From the NCBI GenBank assembly GCA_000380225.1, contig KB904821.1, positions 237,787 through 301,786 on the forward strand: 64,000 nt of DNA. Reading direction: 5' to 3'. Made by a program: the position numbers and the translations under genes. Position 1 is the stretch's first letter, and each line of letters opens with the position of its first letter. The stretch comes from a filamentous cyanobacterium ESFC-1. GTDB taxonomy: Bacteria; Cyanobacteriota; Cyanobacteriia; Cyanobacteriales; Spirulinaceae. Shown here piece by piece: positions 27,768 through 36,194 of the stretch. The notes under the pieces are model-generated. The model was not told where the DNA came from, searched no databases, and saw only the letters and a list, made by a program, of their open reading frames with translations.

Positions 27768-27944
27768 ATGTTGCCAACCCTGGATAAAATCGTAGAAAAC
27801 CCTGAGATTGACGGTCATCGTTTAACCCTACTTCATCCAAGGTATAAGACAAAACGAGCAACTGCCACTGTTCTTAATAGATCGATCGCTGCTAACCTCA
27901 GAGAATCCGGTTACTTTTGCGGATATGTATTGGGTTTCTCTTGA
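27768..27944 (+). CDS. Possible small ORF of 58 residues, unknown
   Basis: ATG at 27768 to TGA at 27942-27944. It reads MLPTLDKIVENPEIDG, then a basic middle (RYKTKRATATVLNRS). No ribosome-binding site is evident and no family is recognised. The rest of the 323-base gap between cyclase 3 and the amidotransferase contains only the heptamers at 27944-27976. It is listed because the frame is open through most of the gap, but it may be chance. Confidence 0.22.
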   Translation: MLPTLDKIVENPEIDGHRLTLLHPRYKTKRATATVLNRSIAANLRESGYFCGYVLGFS

Positions 27945-27976
27945 CCAATGACCAATGACTAATGACCAATAACCTA
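27937..27976. repeat. ATGACCA/ATGACTA heptamers carrying the amidotransferase start
   Basis: Five to six units of the type CCAATGA, CTAATGA and CCAATAA lead directly into the coding sequence. Two in-frame ATG codons (27962 and 27977) are part of the heptamers. Confidence 0.8.
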
Positions 27977-28669
27977 ATGACCAAGCAAATTCTGTGTATT
28001 GTTCACCAAGAAACCTCAACAGCAGGCTTAGTCGGTCAACTGCTGCAACAAAAAGGCTATAACCTAAACTTATGTTGTCCGGCATTGGGCGATCGCCTCC
28101 CGCCAACTTTAGACGATTATGCTGGCGCGATCGCATTTGGGGGGCCAATGAGTGCCAATGATGACAAAACATTACCCTTTATTCGGACAGAATTAGATTG
28201 GCTTTCGGTTCCCTTGGCTGCGGAGAAACCCTTTCTCGGTATTTGTTTGGGGGCGCAAATGCTGGCGCGATCGCTTGGGGGAAGGGTTGCTCCTCATCCT
28301 GAAGATGTCCGCGAAATTGGTTATTTTCCCCTACAAGCCACCGCATCCGGCTCGGCGTTATTTTCTCCCCTGACTCATGTTTATCATTGGCACAGCGAAG
28401 GCTTTACCCTGCCCCAAGACGCGGTTTTACTGGCGCAAGGAGAAACTTTTTTGAATCAAGCCTTTCGTTACGGAAACAACGCCTATGGCTTACAATTTCA
28501 CCCAGAAATGACTCAAGAAATGCTCAACTTCTGGACAACTCAAGGAGCCGAGCAACTGAGTTTAACTGGAGCGCAGACGCGATCGCACCAATTCCAAAAT
28601 CACGCTCGTTACAGCCCCCATGTTGCCGCTTGGTTGGATAATTTTCTCGAAATTTGGCTAAATTCATAA
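27977..28669 (+). CDS. Class I glutamine amidotransferase (stand-alone GATase1)
   Basis: 230 residues from the ATG at 27977; the ATG at 27962 lies wholly in repeats. Catalytic nucleophile C90 in LGICLGAQ, with H174 and E176 in LQFHPEM completing the Cys-His-Glu triad; oxyanion region AFGGPMS. The length and VYHWHSEGF segment fit the GMP-synthase-like amidotransferase family. These hydrolyse glutamine or gamma-glutamyl compounds, and the synthase partner is not adjacent, so the substrate is unknown. It is monocistronic. Confidence 0.85.
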   Translation: MTKQILCIVHQETSTAGLVGQLLQQKGYNLNLCCPALGDRLPPTLDDYAGAIAFGGPMSANDDKTLPFIRTELDWLSVPLAAEKPFLGICLGAQMLARSLGGRVAPHPEDVREIGYFPLQATASGSALFSPLTHVYHWHSEGFTLPQDAVLLAQGETFLNQAFRYGNNAYGLQFHPEMTQEMLNFWTTQGAEQLSLTGAQTRSHQFQNHARYSPHVAAWLDNFLEIWLNS

Positions 28670-28985
28670 GCCAGTAGTGCCGTGACACACTTTAAATGGT
28701 GGGTTACGGCGGATAGCTAAAATGAAGCTTTAGGTAGGGTGTCGTTAGCGTAGCGTAACGCACCAAAATACAAGCATTTTAACGATGGTGACTATCGCAC
28801 AAATTAAGCTGTGTCGAGCCAGTAGCCAGTAGTGCCGCGACACATCTTAAACGGTGGGTTACGGCGGATAACTAGATTGCAGTCATAGCCTAGATTCTAG
28901 CCGCCTAACCCACCCTACGCTAAAGCCCTATTTAAGGCGTGTCACGGCAGTAGGGTGCGTTAACGAAGTGTAACGCACCGTCTTA
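28669..28985. repeat. MITE-like repeat cluster (GTGGGTTACGGCGG family)
   Basis: Two direct copies of a roughly 50-base unit (AGCCAGTAGTGCCG, GACACA, GGTGGGTTACGGCGGATA) lie at 28669-28718 and 28824-28873. An inverted form (CCGCCTAACCCACCCTACG, TTTAAGGCGTGTCACGGCAG) occupies 28901-28951, so 28824-28951 could fold into a long hairpin. Separate GGTGCGTTA/TAACGCACC inverted pairs are at 28736-28763 and 28952-28979. No coding potential; fills the gap before the E2 gene. Confidence 0.82.
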
Positions 28986-29027
28986 AATCCGACGTTATTC
29001 AAGCCCTAAAGGGCTTACTACAAAAAG

Positions 29028-30320
29028 CTACAGAGTTAACGAGTGAGTATCATTTTCGAGCAAATCGGCTAAATCTTTCAAGAAAGCCGCCGCATCTGCC
29101 CCATAAATCGTGCGGTGGTCGCAAGTCATATTCACCTGCATTTGCCGTTGGACGCGCATCATCCCTTCAGGAGTCGCAACCACTTGGGGACGAGACGCAC
29201 CCACCGCTAAAATCGCTCCTTGGCCGGGGGGCAAAATCGCATCAAAGCGGTCTACCCCAAACATCCCTAAATTCGAGATGGTGAACGTGCCGCTATTGTA
29301 TTCTTCCGGTTGTAGCTGTTTGCTCCGAGCGCGTTCTACCAGGCTTTTCCAGGTGCGAGACAGGGAGTAAATGTCAATTTGGTCGGCTTTTTGTAAAACC
29401 GGGGTAATTAAGCCACCGTCGGGCATCGCCACCGCCACTGAGACGTTAATATCTTCGTTGTATTGGATGCTGTCGTTGTTATAAGCGGCGTTGACAATCG
29501 GGTGTTTATGGAGGGTCATCGCGATCGCCTTGGCCAATAACGCCGTCATGGTCACGCCTTTCGACTTGATCTTTTTGTAGAGTTTATCGAGTTCATCGGT
29601 AGAGATGGTGTAGCCCACGCGGAAGTCGGGAACCTCCAAACTCGCCACCATATTGCGAACTACCGCTTTTTGGAGGGTGTTCATGGAGACGGTCTTACCG
29701 ATGGTTGCGCTCGCATGAGCCGGGGGTGCTTGGCGCGGGGGAGCCGGAGGGGCCGCTGCAAGTTGGGTGGGGCTGGGTTGCGTGACCAGGGCGGTTTGCG
29801 ATTTCGCGGCGGTTCCGGTGGCGGCTTCTACGTCTTCGGCGATGATACGACCATAGGGGCCACTTCCTTTGAGGGTAGCCAGGTCTACTTTCAGTTCTTT
29901 GGCCAGTTTGCGGGCCCGAGGAGAAGCGACAATGCGGCCATTGCCATTGCTGGCGCTGTTGCTGGCTGTTGTGGCGACGGGTTCGGGTTCCGGTTCAGGA
30001 GTGGCGGCGGGGGCAGGAGTCTCAGGGCTGCTGGCTTGGCCTTGGTTGGCAGCTTGTTGTTTGGCGGCTTCGATTTCGGCTTCGGTTTCGGCCAACAGGG
30101 CGATCGCCGCACCGACCGGAGCATCATTTCCTTCTTCGACTAAAATGGTGGCGAGATAGCCTTCGTAGAAGGATTCTACGTCCATGTCGGCTTTGTCGGA
30201 TTCGACAATGACCACGGTATCCCCTTTTTCAATTTTGTCACCTGGGGATTTGACCCAAGAGACAATTTTCCCTTCGGTCATGGTGGAGCTAAGTGCGGGC
30301 ATGAAGATGTCGTGAATCAT
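29028..30320 (-). CDS. pdhC: Pyruvate dehydrogenase E2 (dihydrolipoamide acetyltransferase)
   Basis: 430 residues. Lipoyl domain 1-80 with the modified lysine K43 in ESDKADMDVES; an Ala/Pro/Glu-rich flexible linker about 85-125; peripheral subunit-binding domain about 130-165 (ASPRARKLAKEL, GSGPYGRI); a second Ala/Pro linker; and catalytic domain about 205-430 with H402 in CDHRTIYGADAA. The catalytic histidine motif supports the acetyltransferase of the PDH complex. Only one lipoyl domain is present, usual for cyanobacteria. E1 and E3 genes are not nearby. Upstream is a short gap to the J-domain gene. Confidence 0.92.
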   Translation of the reverse strand: MIHDIFMPALSSTMTEGKIVSWVKSPGDKIEKGDTVVIVESDKADMDVESFYEGYLATILVEEGNDAPVGAAIALLAETEAEIEAAKQQAANQGQASSPETPAPAATPEPEPEPVATTASNSASNGNGRIVASPRARKLAKELKVDLATLKGSGPYGRIIAEDVEAATGTAAKSQTALVTQPSPTQLAAAPPAPPRQAPPAHASATIGKTVSMNTLQKAVVRNMVASLEVPDFRVGYTISTDELDKLYKKIKSKGVTMTALLAKAIAMTLHKHPIVNAAYNNDSIQYNEDINVSVAVAMPDGGLITPVLQKADQIDIYSLSRTWKSLVERARSKQLQPEEYNSGTFTISNLGMFGVDRFDAILPPGQGAILAVGASRPQVVATPEGMMRVQRQMQVNMTCDHRTIYGADAAAFLKDLADLLENDTHSLTL

Positions 30321-30453
30321 GGGCAGGGTCTACCGATTGTGAAAAAGCAACTAAGATAAATATTTATACGCTACAGCATCTTATCAAAAAACGGGGTTGC
30401 CACTGCGCCTTTGCTGCTGTCTTGGGGCGGTTGTGGAGGATTGAAACGCCGAT

Positions 30454-31053
30454 TTAGCCATGCCGTAATTGTTGAATGGCTTGCAGATCGCGCTGAATTT
30501 CCGTCCACAGGGATCGATTGTGGGGGTCGGTGCGTAAGGCTTTTTTGAGATAAAGGGAGGCTTTGGCATATTCGCGATCGCGCAGGAGTTGTCTGCCTTG
30601 CTGTTGATAGGTAATCGCCTGCCATTGTCGCACTTCGGGGTCTTGGGGAAGGCGTTGGGCTAAACCTTCGATCAGCGCGATCGCGCGGGCAAGTCGTTGG
30701 GTTTGTAACAACTGCTGCAAGGATTGATAAGAACGGGTTTTGAGTTGTTGGTCTTGGGGAGATAAGGACTGCGATACCGGGATGGGTTGAGCTTGTCGTT
30801 GCAATGCTGTCGCCTTAACGGTTTGCGTCAGGTTAACAGAATAGTTGGCAATTTCTTGAGCTTGTAGCGCGGTTTGCCACACCAATTGATACGCCTGGGT
30901 AATGCGAACAAACTGGGCTTGGGCTTGTTCGCGATTGTGGGGATTGACATCAGGATGGTATCGACGGGCCAAGCGACGATACGCGGCTTTAATTTCTGAG
31001 AGGGGCGCATTGGCTGTAATCCCTAACAAGCGATAGCCATTCACCAAGTCCAT
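30454..31053 (-). CDS. J-domain (DnaJ-like) protein with helical/TPR-like C-terminus
   Basis: 199 residues starting at the ATG at 31053 (MDLVNGYRLLGI); a twelve-residue longer start is possible. The J domain at about 5-65 contains the HPD tripeptide in RRYHPDVNP, so it should stimulate an Hsp70 ATPase. The rest is Gln-rich and helical, with a TPR-like pair near the end (RLPQDPEVRQWQAITYQQQG, SLYLKKALRTDPHN). There is no Gly/Phe or zinc-finger region, so it is a specialised rather than canonical DnaJ. The partner Hsp70 and the client are unknown. Confidence 0.82.
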   Translation of the reverse strand: MDLVNGYRLLGITANAPLSEIKAAYRRLARRYHPDVNPHNREQAQAQFVRITQAYQLVWQTALQAQEIANYSVNLTQTVKATALQRQAQPIPVSQSLSPQDQQLKTRSYQSLQQLLQTQRLARAIALIEGLAQRLPQDPEVRQWQAITYQQQGRQLLRDREYAKASLYLKKALRTDPHNRSLWTEIQRDLQAIQQLRHG

Positions 31054-31204
31054 CAACAACTCAACTGCGTGAATAAAGTCAATCCCCAAAATAACCTAAA
31101 TTCAGTAATTTTGGGTTATCGATCCGGAGTTATTCCTCTCGACACCAACTCCAACTCCAAAAACTCCCGACCAAGGACGAATGACCAAAGACCAAGGACA
31201 AAAC

Positions 31205-31873
31205 TTACCTTTGTCCTGTCACGATATAAGAAACGCGCTGACCGATATTCGTGGCATGATCGGCCATCCGTTCGAGGTGGCGGATTGTCAGACCGAGTAA
31301 TAAAATCGGTTCGACGACTCCTTGAAAGTCGCGGGTGAGGGCAAGGGTATTGTAGACGCGATCGTAAGCGAGATCGACGGTATCATCCATGACTTTTACG
31401 GTTTGTCCGGCTTTGGCATCCAGTTCGGCCAGGGCAACTAAGCTTGAAGCTAACATCATTTGGGCTTGGTTAGACATGGCTTCGATTTCGCCGAGGCAGG
31501 AATGAGGCGGATAGGGAAAGAGTTTGACGGCTAATTCGGTGAGGTCTTCGGCATAATCGCCAATGCGTTCTAAATCCCGGACGAGGTGCATAAAGGCGCT
31601 GAGGAGGCGTAAATCTTGAGCAACGGGGCGTTGTAACGTCATGAGGGTGGCGCAGTCCCGTTCGATTTGGCGGTAGTAGCGGTCAATTTGTTTGTCGAGG
31701 GGTTTGATTTGTTGGGCGACTTCTAAATCCCGCGCAAATAAGGCTTGATGACTGAGACGGAAAGAACGTTCTACCAAGGCCCCCATTCGCAAGACTTCTT
31801 GGCTTAAACGCTTGAGGGATCGCTGAAAATGGGTAGTTTCGGCATAAGAGTTTGTGGTTGAAGATAAGGTCAT
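31205..31873 (-). CDS. phoU: Phosphate signalling complex protein PhoU
   Basis: 222 residues of helical-bundle sequence. The paired PhoU metal-binding motifs are present as DLERIGDYAEDL (about 96-107) and HLERMADHATNI (about 202-213). PhoU (SphU) represses the Pho regulon when phosphate is abundant by linking the Pst transporter to the SphS kinase. The sphS gene is the next gene upstream on the same strand with 190 bases between them, so they may be co-regulated. The response regulator sphR is not in the window. Confidence 0.94.
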   Translation of the reverse strand: MTLSSTTNSYAETTHFQRSLKRLSQEVLRMGALVERSFRLSHQALFARDLEVAQQIKPLDKQIDRYYRQIERDCATLMTLQRPVAQDLRLLSAFMHLVRDLERIGDYAEDLTELAVKLFPYPPHSCLGEIEAMSNQAQMMLASSLVALAELDAKAGQTVKVMDDTVDLAYDRVYNTLALTRDFQGVVEPILLLGLTIRHLERMADHATNIGQRVSYIVTGQR

Positions 31874-32063
31874 TGGATTTTGGTGTTTTTATTGTTTTGT
31901 TAAGGATGAGTTATGATATTTTGCAAGATTGGGGATAAAGATTTAGGGCGTTCCAGTTTTGCCCTCATTAATTGTTTAGATATTGAACCATCATGCCAAC
32001 TTATAAAGCTAAGTAAGGCACATTTAGGAAACTTTTTACTGGATGGGTAAGAACCAATAAAAA

Positions 32064-33398
32064 TTAAGAATAAATGATATTCGGTAATCGAATGTTTAAC
32101 CAAGCGCCTTGGGTCGTAGGATGATTTTGGGCTGAGATTGTACCGCCATGAGCGTAAATGATTTGTTGGGCGATCGCTAACCCCAGACCACTACTATTAT
32201 GATTTGAGAAACCGGGATCGGGATTTTCGGTCAGGGTTTGCCGAGTACGGGAGGGATCGCCACGATACAAGCGCTCGAACACATGAGGCAAATCTTCAAC
32301 ACAAAAACCACAACCGGAGTCAATAACGTCAATTATAATCCAAGAGTTTTCTGATGTTTGCCAAGGCAAAGGATCGGTGTCAGAAAGAGGGCGGTTTTCT
32401 TGATGTTGGACTTCGATGCGAATTTCTCCTTGAACTGGACTATATTTAATGCTGTTGTCAAAAATGTTGAGAAAAACTTGGGAAAGGCGCGAGTTATCTC
32501 CCCAAAAGCTGAAATCATCGACCCCCACATAATTCAGTTGAATTTCTTTTTGTTTGGCTAAGGGTTCTAGGGTTTGCCAGATACCGAGTAAAAAGCTTTT
32601 GATGTCGATTTCTTCGTATTTGAGGTATTGCTTGGGGTTCTTTTGGAGACGACTAATTTCTAAACAGTTTTGGATTAAATCGATGAGGCGATTGGTTTCT
32701 TGGGATAAACGTTCAACCCAACTTTTTTCTTGACCGGAAAGGCGACTTTGGAGCATTTCTGCAACCAAACTAATGGAGGTGAGGGGAGTGCGGAGTTCGT
32801 GCATAATGTCAGAAAAGGCGCGATCGCGGGCTTGGGTTAATTCAGTAATGGCGCTACGATCTTCGAGAAACACCCCGACTTGGGCTTGGGGTAAGGGAAT
32901 ACAAGTGGCCCGCAACGGGAGGGTATGGTGGTTCCCGGATATGGGCGCTAACGGGGTGGTTTCAAAAATCCAGTCTTCGATCTGCACTTGTTGGCTTTGA
33001 CGCGCCTTTTCGATAGTACGATCGAGTTCATAAGACCGTACTAACTCCAGCAATAAACGGAGACGATTGGGATGCCAGCGATCGATACAGAGTAACTGTC
33101 TCGCCACGGGATTACAGGTCATCAGTTGATTTTCGGCATCAACCCGTAAATAACCAATCGGCGCGATCGCTAGGGCTTGTTGCAATACTTCTGACTCTAG
33201 TTCTAGCTCAGTTTGAATGGTTCGCGATCGCGCAATTTCTCGGCGCAAACGCGAAACTACGGAAAATGAAGCATTTTCGGCCGGGCCATTCGCTGCAATT
33301 TCCAGAATTTTTGTCAGTTGCTGCCGTTGACGATAGTGAAACACCAAACTAATCCCTAGTCCTATCCCTAGCCCCACAATCAAAATTAGAAAATCCAT
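32064..33398 (-). CDS. sphS: Phosphate-sensing histidine kinase (SphS/PhoR type)
   Basis: 444 residues. An N-terminal membrane-associating segment (about 2-21) is followed by a linker, a PAS-like domain about 70-185, the HisKA box with H200 in SDIMHELRTPLTS, N-box NIFDNSIKYSP, G1 DSGCGF, F-box FERLYRGD and G2 SSGLGLAIAQQI. Only one hydrophobic stretch, no periplasmic sensor and adjacency to phoU match SphS, which relies on its N-terminus and PhoU. A 30-residue insertion between N and G1 boxes is somewhat long. SphR should be its partner. Confidence 0.85.
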   Translation of the reverse strand: MDFLILIVGLGIGLGISLVFHYRQRQQLTKILEIAANGPAENASFSVVSRLRREIARSRTIQTELELESEVLQQALAIAPIGYLRVDAENQLMTCNPVARQLLCIDRWHPNRLRLLLELVRSYELDRTIEKARQSQQVQIEDWIFETTPLAPISGNHHTLPLRATCIPLPQAQVGVFLEDRSAITELTQARDRAFSDIMHELRTPLTSISLVAEMLQSRLSGQEKSWVERLSQETNRLIDLIQNCLEISRLQKNPKQYLKYEEIDIKSFLLGIWQTLEPLAKQKEIQLNYVGVDDFSFWGDNSRLSQVFLNIFDNSIKYSPVQGEIRIEVQHQENRPLSDTDPLPWQTSENSWIIIDVIDSGCGFCVEDLPHVFERLYRGDPSRTRQTLTENPDPGFSNHNSSGLGLAIAQQIIYAHGGTISAQNHPTTQGAWLNIRLPNIIYS

Positions 33399-33639
33399 AA
33401 GCGACCCATGAGGTTATCCAGAGCCAATACATGGCCTCGATCTCTGTCTATATCTTAGTGTTGAGTGTTGACAATGCGAGCAGAGTTAACCTTTACTCTT
33501 GAGGCTGAGAGAAATTACCAACAACTCAAACGGAATTCGGCTGAGATAGGTTGAATCTAGAAACGAGTGCTTTACTTCATCGGCATCAGGGTCGTCCTCA
33601 CCATGAATAATGTTTAACAATGAGTAGGAGAGTTTCCGA

Positions 33640-34296
33640 ATGACTGCATTAATACCTAGATGGCTGGCTGTAGGTTGCGCCGCGTTATTAACTACTATAG
33701 TGGGCTGTACCAACGAGCAACTCCCCGAAGAAGCCGTCGATCGTCCTTCCTCAGAAGATGCGGTAGTTGAAGCAATTGATTCCCCTGAAACGGTGGCGGT
33801 TTCACCCACATCAAACCGCGATGCTTGGCAATATCTTTACGATAATCGCGAGGCATTAAATGTTTGCGACGGGACTCTCGATCCAGAAACATCCCAGGAA
33901 TCCTCGGAAACTTACGCGATCGCCCCTAACCAAACGTTAGTCGAAGTTTTATGTTTTATGGCGGCTTATCAAGGGGCTTATCAATATTATGTTTACACCG
34001 AAACCGACGAGGGGGTAGAAGTAACGCCGTTGGAGTTTACGACCTATCTGCCGGGAGAAGATGGGGAATATGAAGCGGAAATGAGCCGCGATTTAGGTGG
34101 TTTACCCACTTATGACCCCGATAGTCAAACTTTAACCATCTTCTCGAAGGGTCGCGGTTTGGGCGATTGTGGGTCTTGGGCCGAATATGAATTGCAAGGA
34201 GAAGCCTTTGAATTGTCAGAATATCGCCTGAAAGAAGACTGCGACGGCAATTATGTAGAGCCGGAAGAATATCCGCAAATTTATCCCTCTCCGTGA
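33640..34296 (+). CDS. DUF1176-like lipoprotein
   Basis: 218 residues. A signal peptide with lipobox IVGC puts the acylated cysteine near residue 23; an acidic, Ser/Pro-rich spacer follows (about 25-60). The C-terminal half has LTIFSKGRGLGDCGSW, the hallmark of DUF1176, with cysteine-containing ends (C at about 74, 92, 176 and 199) that could form disulfides. Likely anchored at the outer face of the inner membrane or exported. The role of the family is unknown. Divergent from sphS. Confidence 0.72.
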   Translation: MTALIPRWLAVGCAALLTTIVGCTNEQLPEEAVDRPSSEDAVVEAIDSPETVAVSPTSNRDAWQYLYDNREALNVCDGTLDPETSQESSETYAIAPNQTLVEVLCFMAAYQGAYQYYVYTETDEGVEVTPLEFTTYLPGEDGEYEAEMSRDLGGLPTYDPDSQTLTIFSKGRGLGDCGSWAEYELQGEAFELSEYRLKEDCDGNYVEPEEYPQIYPSP

Positions 34297-34410
34297 TTTC
34301 TCTAACAGAAGCGTTAAGGGCAGATTAAGCCGTGATTATAATTAAGTTCATACGGCGGTAAATTCTGATTAAGAGAATTGCCGCCCACGAACTTGTAAAA
34401 TCAATTGGCT

Positions 34411-35196
34411 ATGCAAGATTCCCTGGTTCCGAAAATTTTTGGCGATCGCGCCAACTTCCGCCTTCCGGTTGACCCGAAGCGAGTCGCGATCGCTCTGGGT
34501 GCAATCACGGTCATTTTATTAGCTTTACATTTAGGGGTAAATCTCTACAACCACCAAGTCAACTACACCCTGCCCCAACATTTGACGCGGGTTGTGGGGG
34601 TGGATGTGGAAAACAGCATTCCCACTTGGTATTCTTCGACATTGTTGTTTGTAGGTTGCGGTTTATTCACCGCGATCGCTTTCCTGAAAAAACAAACTCG
34701 CGATCGCTATACCCGGCATTGGCAAGGTTTAGCTGTCTTATTTCTCTTAATGTCCTTAGACGAAGCAGCAAGTCTCCATGAAACCGTCGATCGCGCCTTG
34801 AAAGTCTGGTTCAATCTTAGCGGTTTGTTGTACTACGCCTGGGTCATTCCCGGTATGATTTTCGTGGGGTGCGTGGGTTTAGCTTATTGGAAGTTTCTCA
34901 AAGCCCTACCCCCCGCGACGCGCCGCTTATTTATTCTTGCTGGCGTTGTTTATGTCGGCGGCGCGATCGGCGTAGAAATCATCGGTGGTTTCCATGCAGG
35001 CGTACATGGGCGCTATACCCTTCCTTATTTGCTCATCACCACCGTTGAAGAAGCCCTAGAGATGGTGGGAGTCATTGTGTTGGTTTATGCCCTGTTAAAT
35101 TACCTGCAATACACCATCAAGAATCTGCTCTCATACCATTTCGCCTCCTGGCATTCCCAAGAGGCGAATGAAACGGTATTATCCGATTCTTATTAA
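34411..35196 (+). CDS. Multi-pass membrane protein, unknown function
   Basis: 261 residues from the ATG at 34411. About seven hydrophobic segments; the most conserved-looking stretch is MSLDEAASLHETVD, with FLLMSLDEA at the membrane edge, and a later TTVEEALEMVGVIVLV repeats the acidic helix pattern. Two acidic intramembrane motifs suggest metal binding or an enzyme-like site, but I do not recognise a characterised family. It ends with a 4-base convergent overlap with the secreted protein gene. Confidence 0.6.
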   Translation: MQDSLVPKIFGDRANFRLPVDPKRVAIALGAITVILLALHLGVNLYNHQVNYTLPQHLTRVVGVDVENSIPTWYSSTLLFVGCGLFTAIAFLKKQTRDRYTRHWQGLAVLFLLMSLDEAASLHETVDRALKVWFNLSGLLYYAWVIPGMIFVGCVGLAYWKFLKALPPATRRLFILAGVVYVGGAIGVEIIGGFHAGVHGRYTLPYLLITTVEEALEMVGVIVLVYALLNYLQYTIKNLLSYHFASWHSQEANETVLSDSY

Positions 35197-35708
35197 CGGA
35201 CTTGGGTTAAACGCAAAATATAGGGATAATATTTATCCTTCTGATAAGACCCGATCCAGATTTCATAAGTCCCTTCGAGCCATTCTCCGGCGATACCAGG
35301 ATTTTTGCCACTAATATCATCATTGCACCAAGCGCCACCCGGCCCCCTCACGATCAGGGTAGTATCTTCTGAACTTTGCACTTCAACGCTGAGAAAGTCA
35401 AAATCATTCGTCAGGGTCATCACATGATCCGGTGAAGTATCTACAAAACCCACACAAGGCCCTGTAGTGGTCTGTTCCCGTCGGGACACAGAAGGGGCGG
35501 CAGTCGTGCCACCGCTAATCCCCCGCAACACCATCGGGTCTGGATTAAATCGGGGACTCACCCGGACGCTTTCAAAGATGGGCGGTGAGGTCACTTGGGC
35601 GATCGCGGGATTGATCAAACCCAGACTCGCCGTAGTCGCGATCGCGGCTTGGGCGATACAGTCGCGAAAGCGCAGTTTTGAGATGAAGTGAGAAAAAAAG
35701 CGTTTCAT
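35193..35708 (-). CDS. Secreted protein with pre-peptidase C-terminal-like beta domain
   Basis: 171 residues from the ATG at 35708. An N-terminal basic region and hydrophobic stretch ending PAIAQ fit a Sec signal peptide (cleavage near residue 38). The mature part has GPCVGFVDTSPDHVMTL, then TTLIVRGPGGAWCNDD and EWLEGTYEIWIGSY, the pattern of PPC/P-domain-like beta sandwiches; two cysteines may pair. It is likely periplasmic or extracellular. Function unknown. Confidence 0.6.
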   Translation of the reverse strand: MKRFFSHFISKLRFRDCIAQAAIATTASLGLINPAIAQVTSPPIFESVRVSPRFNPDPMVLRGISGGTTAAPSVSRREQTTTGPCVGFVDTSPDHVMTLTNDFDFLSVEVQSSEDTTLIVRGPGGAWCNDDISGKNPGIAGEWLEGTYEIWIGSYQKDKYYPYILRLTQVR

Positions 35709-35789
35709 ACGCAAAAATTAATTTCGACGGCTAGACGCGATCGTTAAAATTGTAAGACAGTTATAGCAGACGATTGGGATTTGGGTTTT

Positions 35790-36190
35790 GTTTCTTCATT
35801 GGGCAGTGGGGATTGGGCAGTAGGCAGTGGGAAGAAATTAATAATGTACAATGTACAATTTACAACGATTAATTTGGGTAACAACCAATAACCAACAAGC
35901 GCCGAAACCCCCTTCGGGTTCGGCAGTTCCAACGAGCGCGGGAAACCCGCCCAACGGACTGCACTCACCGCGTCGCCGAAAGCGTCGAGACCCCGCGCCG
36001 CCGTAAGGCGCACCTGGTAGCTCGGCAAGACACCAATAACCAACAACCAATAACCAATAACCAATAACCAATAACCAATAACCAACAACCAACAACCAAC
36101 AACCAACAACCAATAACCAACAACCAATAACCAATAACCAACAACCAATAACCAATAACCAATAACCAACAACCAATAACAAAAAACCTT
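35790..36190. repeat. Composite repeat block with long CCAATAA/CCAACAA array
   Basis: GGGCAGTGGGGATTGGGCAG and ACAATGTACAATTTACAACG units (35800-35866) are followed by GC-rich modules (AAGCGCCGAAACCCCC, CGTCGCCGAAAGCGTCGAG, TAAGGCGCACCTGG) at 35898-36020, CTCGGCAAGACACC, and about twenty CCAATAA or CCAACAA units at 36033-36180. The array ends 10 bases from the ABC exporter stop codon. The 178-residue minus ORF across it is repeat translation (YWLLVIG repeats), not a gene. Confidence 0.88.
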
Positions 36191-36194
36191 CTTC

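Noticed and set aside
31900..32103. 67-residue minus ORF between phoU and sphS
   Set aside because: It overlaps the sphS 3' end in another frame, lacks a ribosome-binding site and has no conserved pattern.
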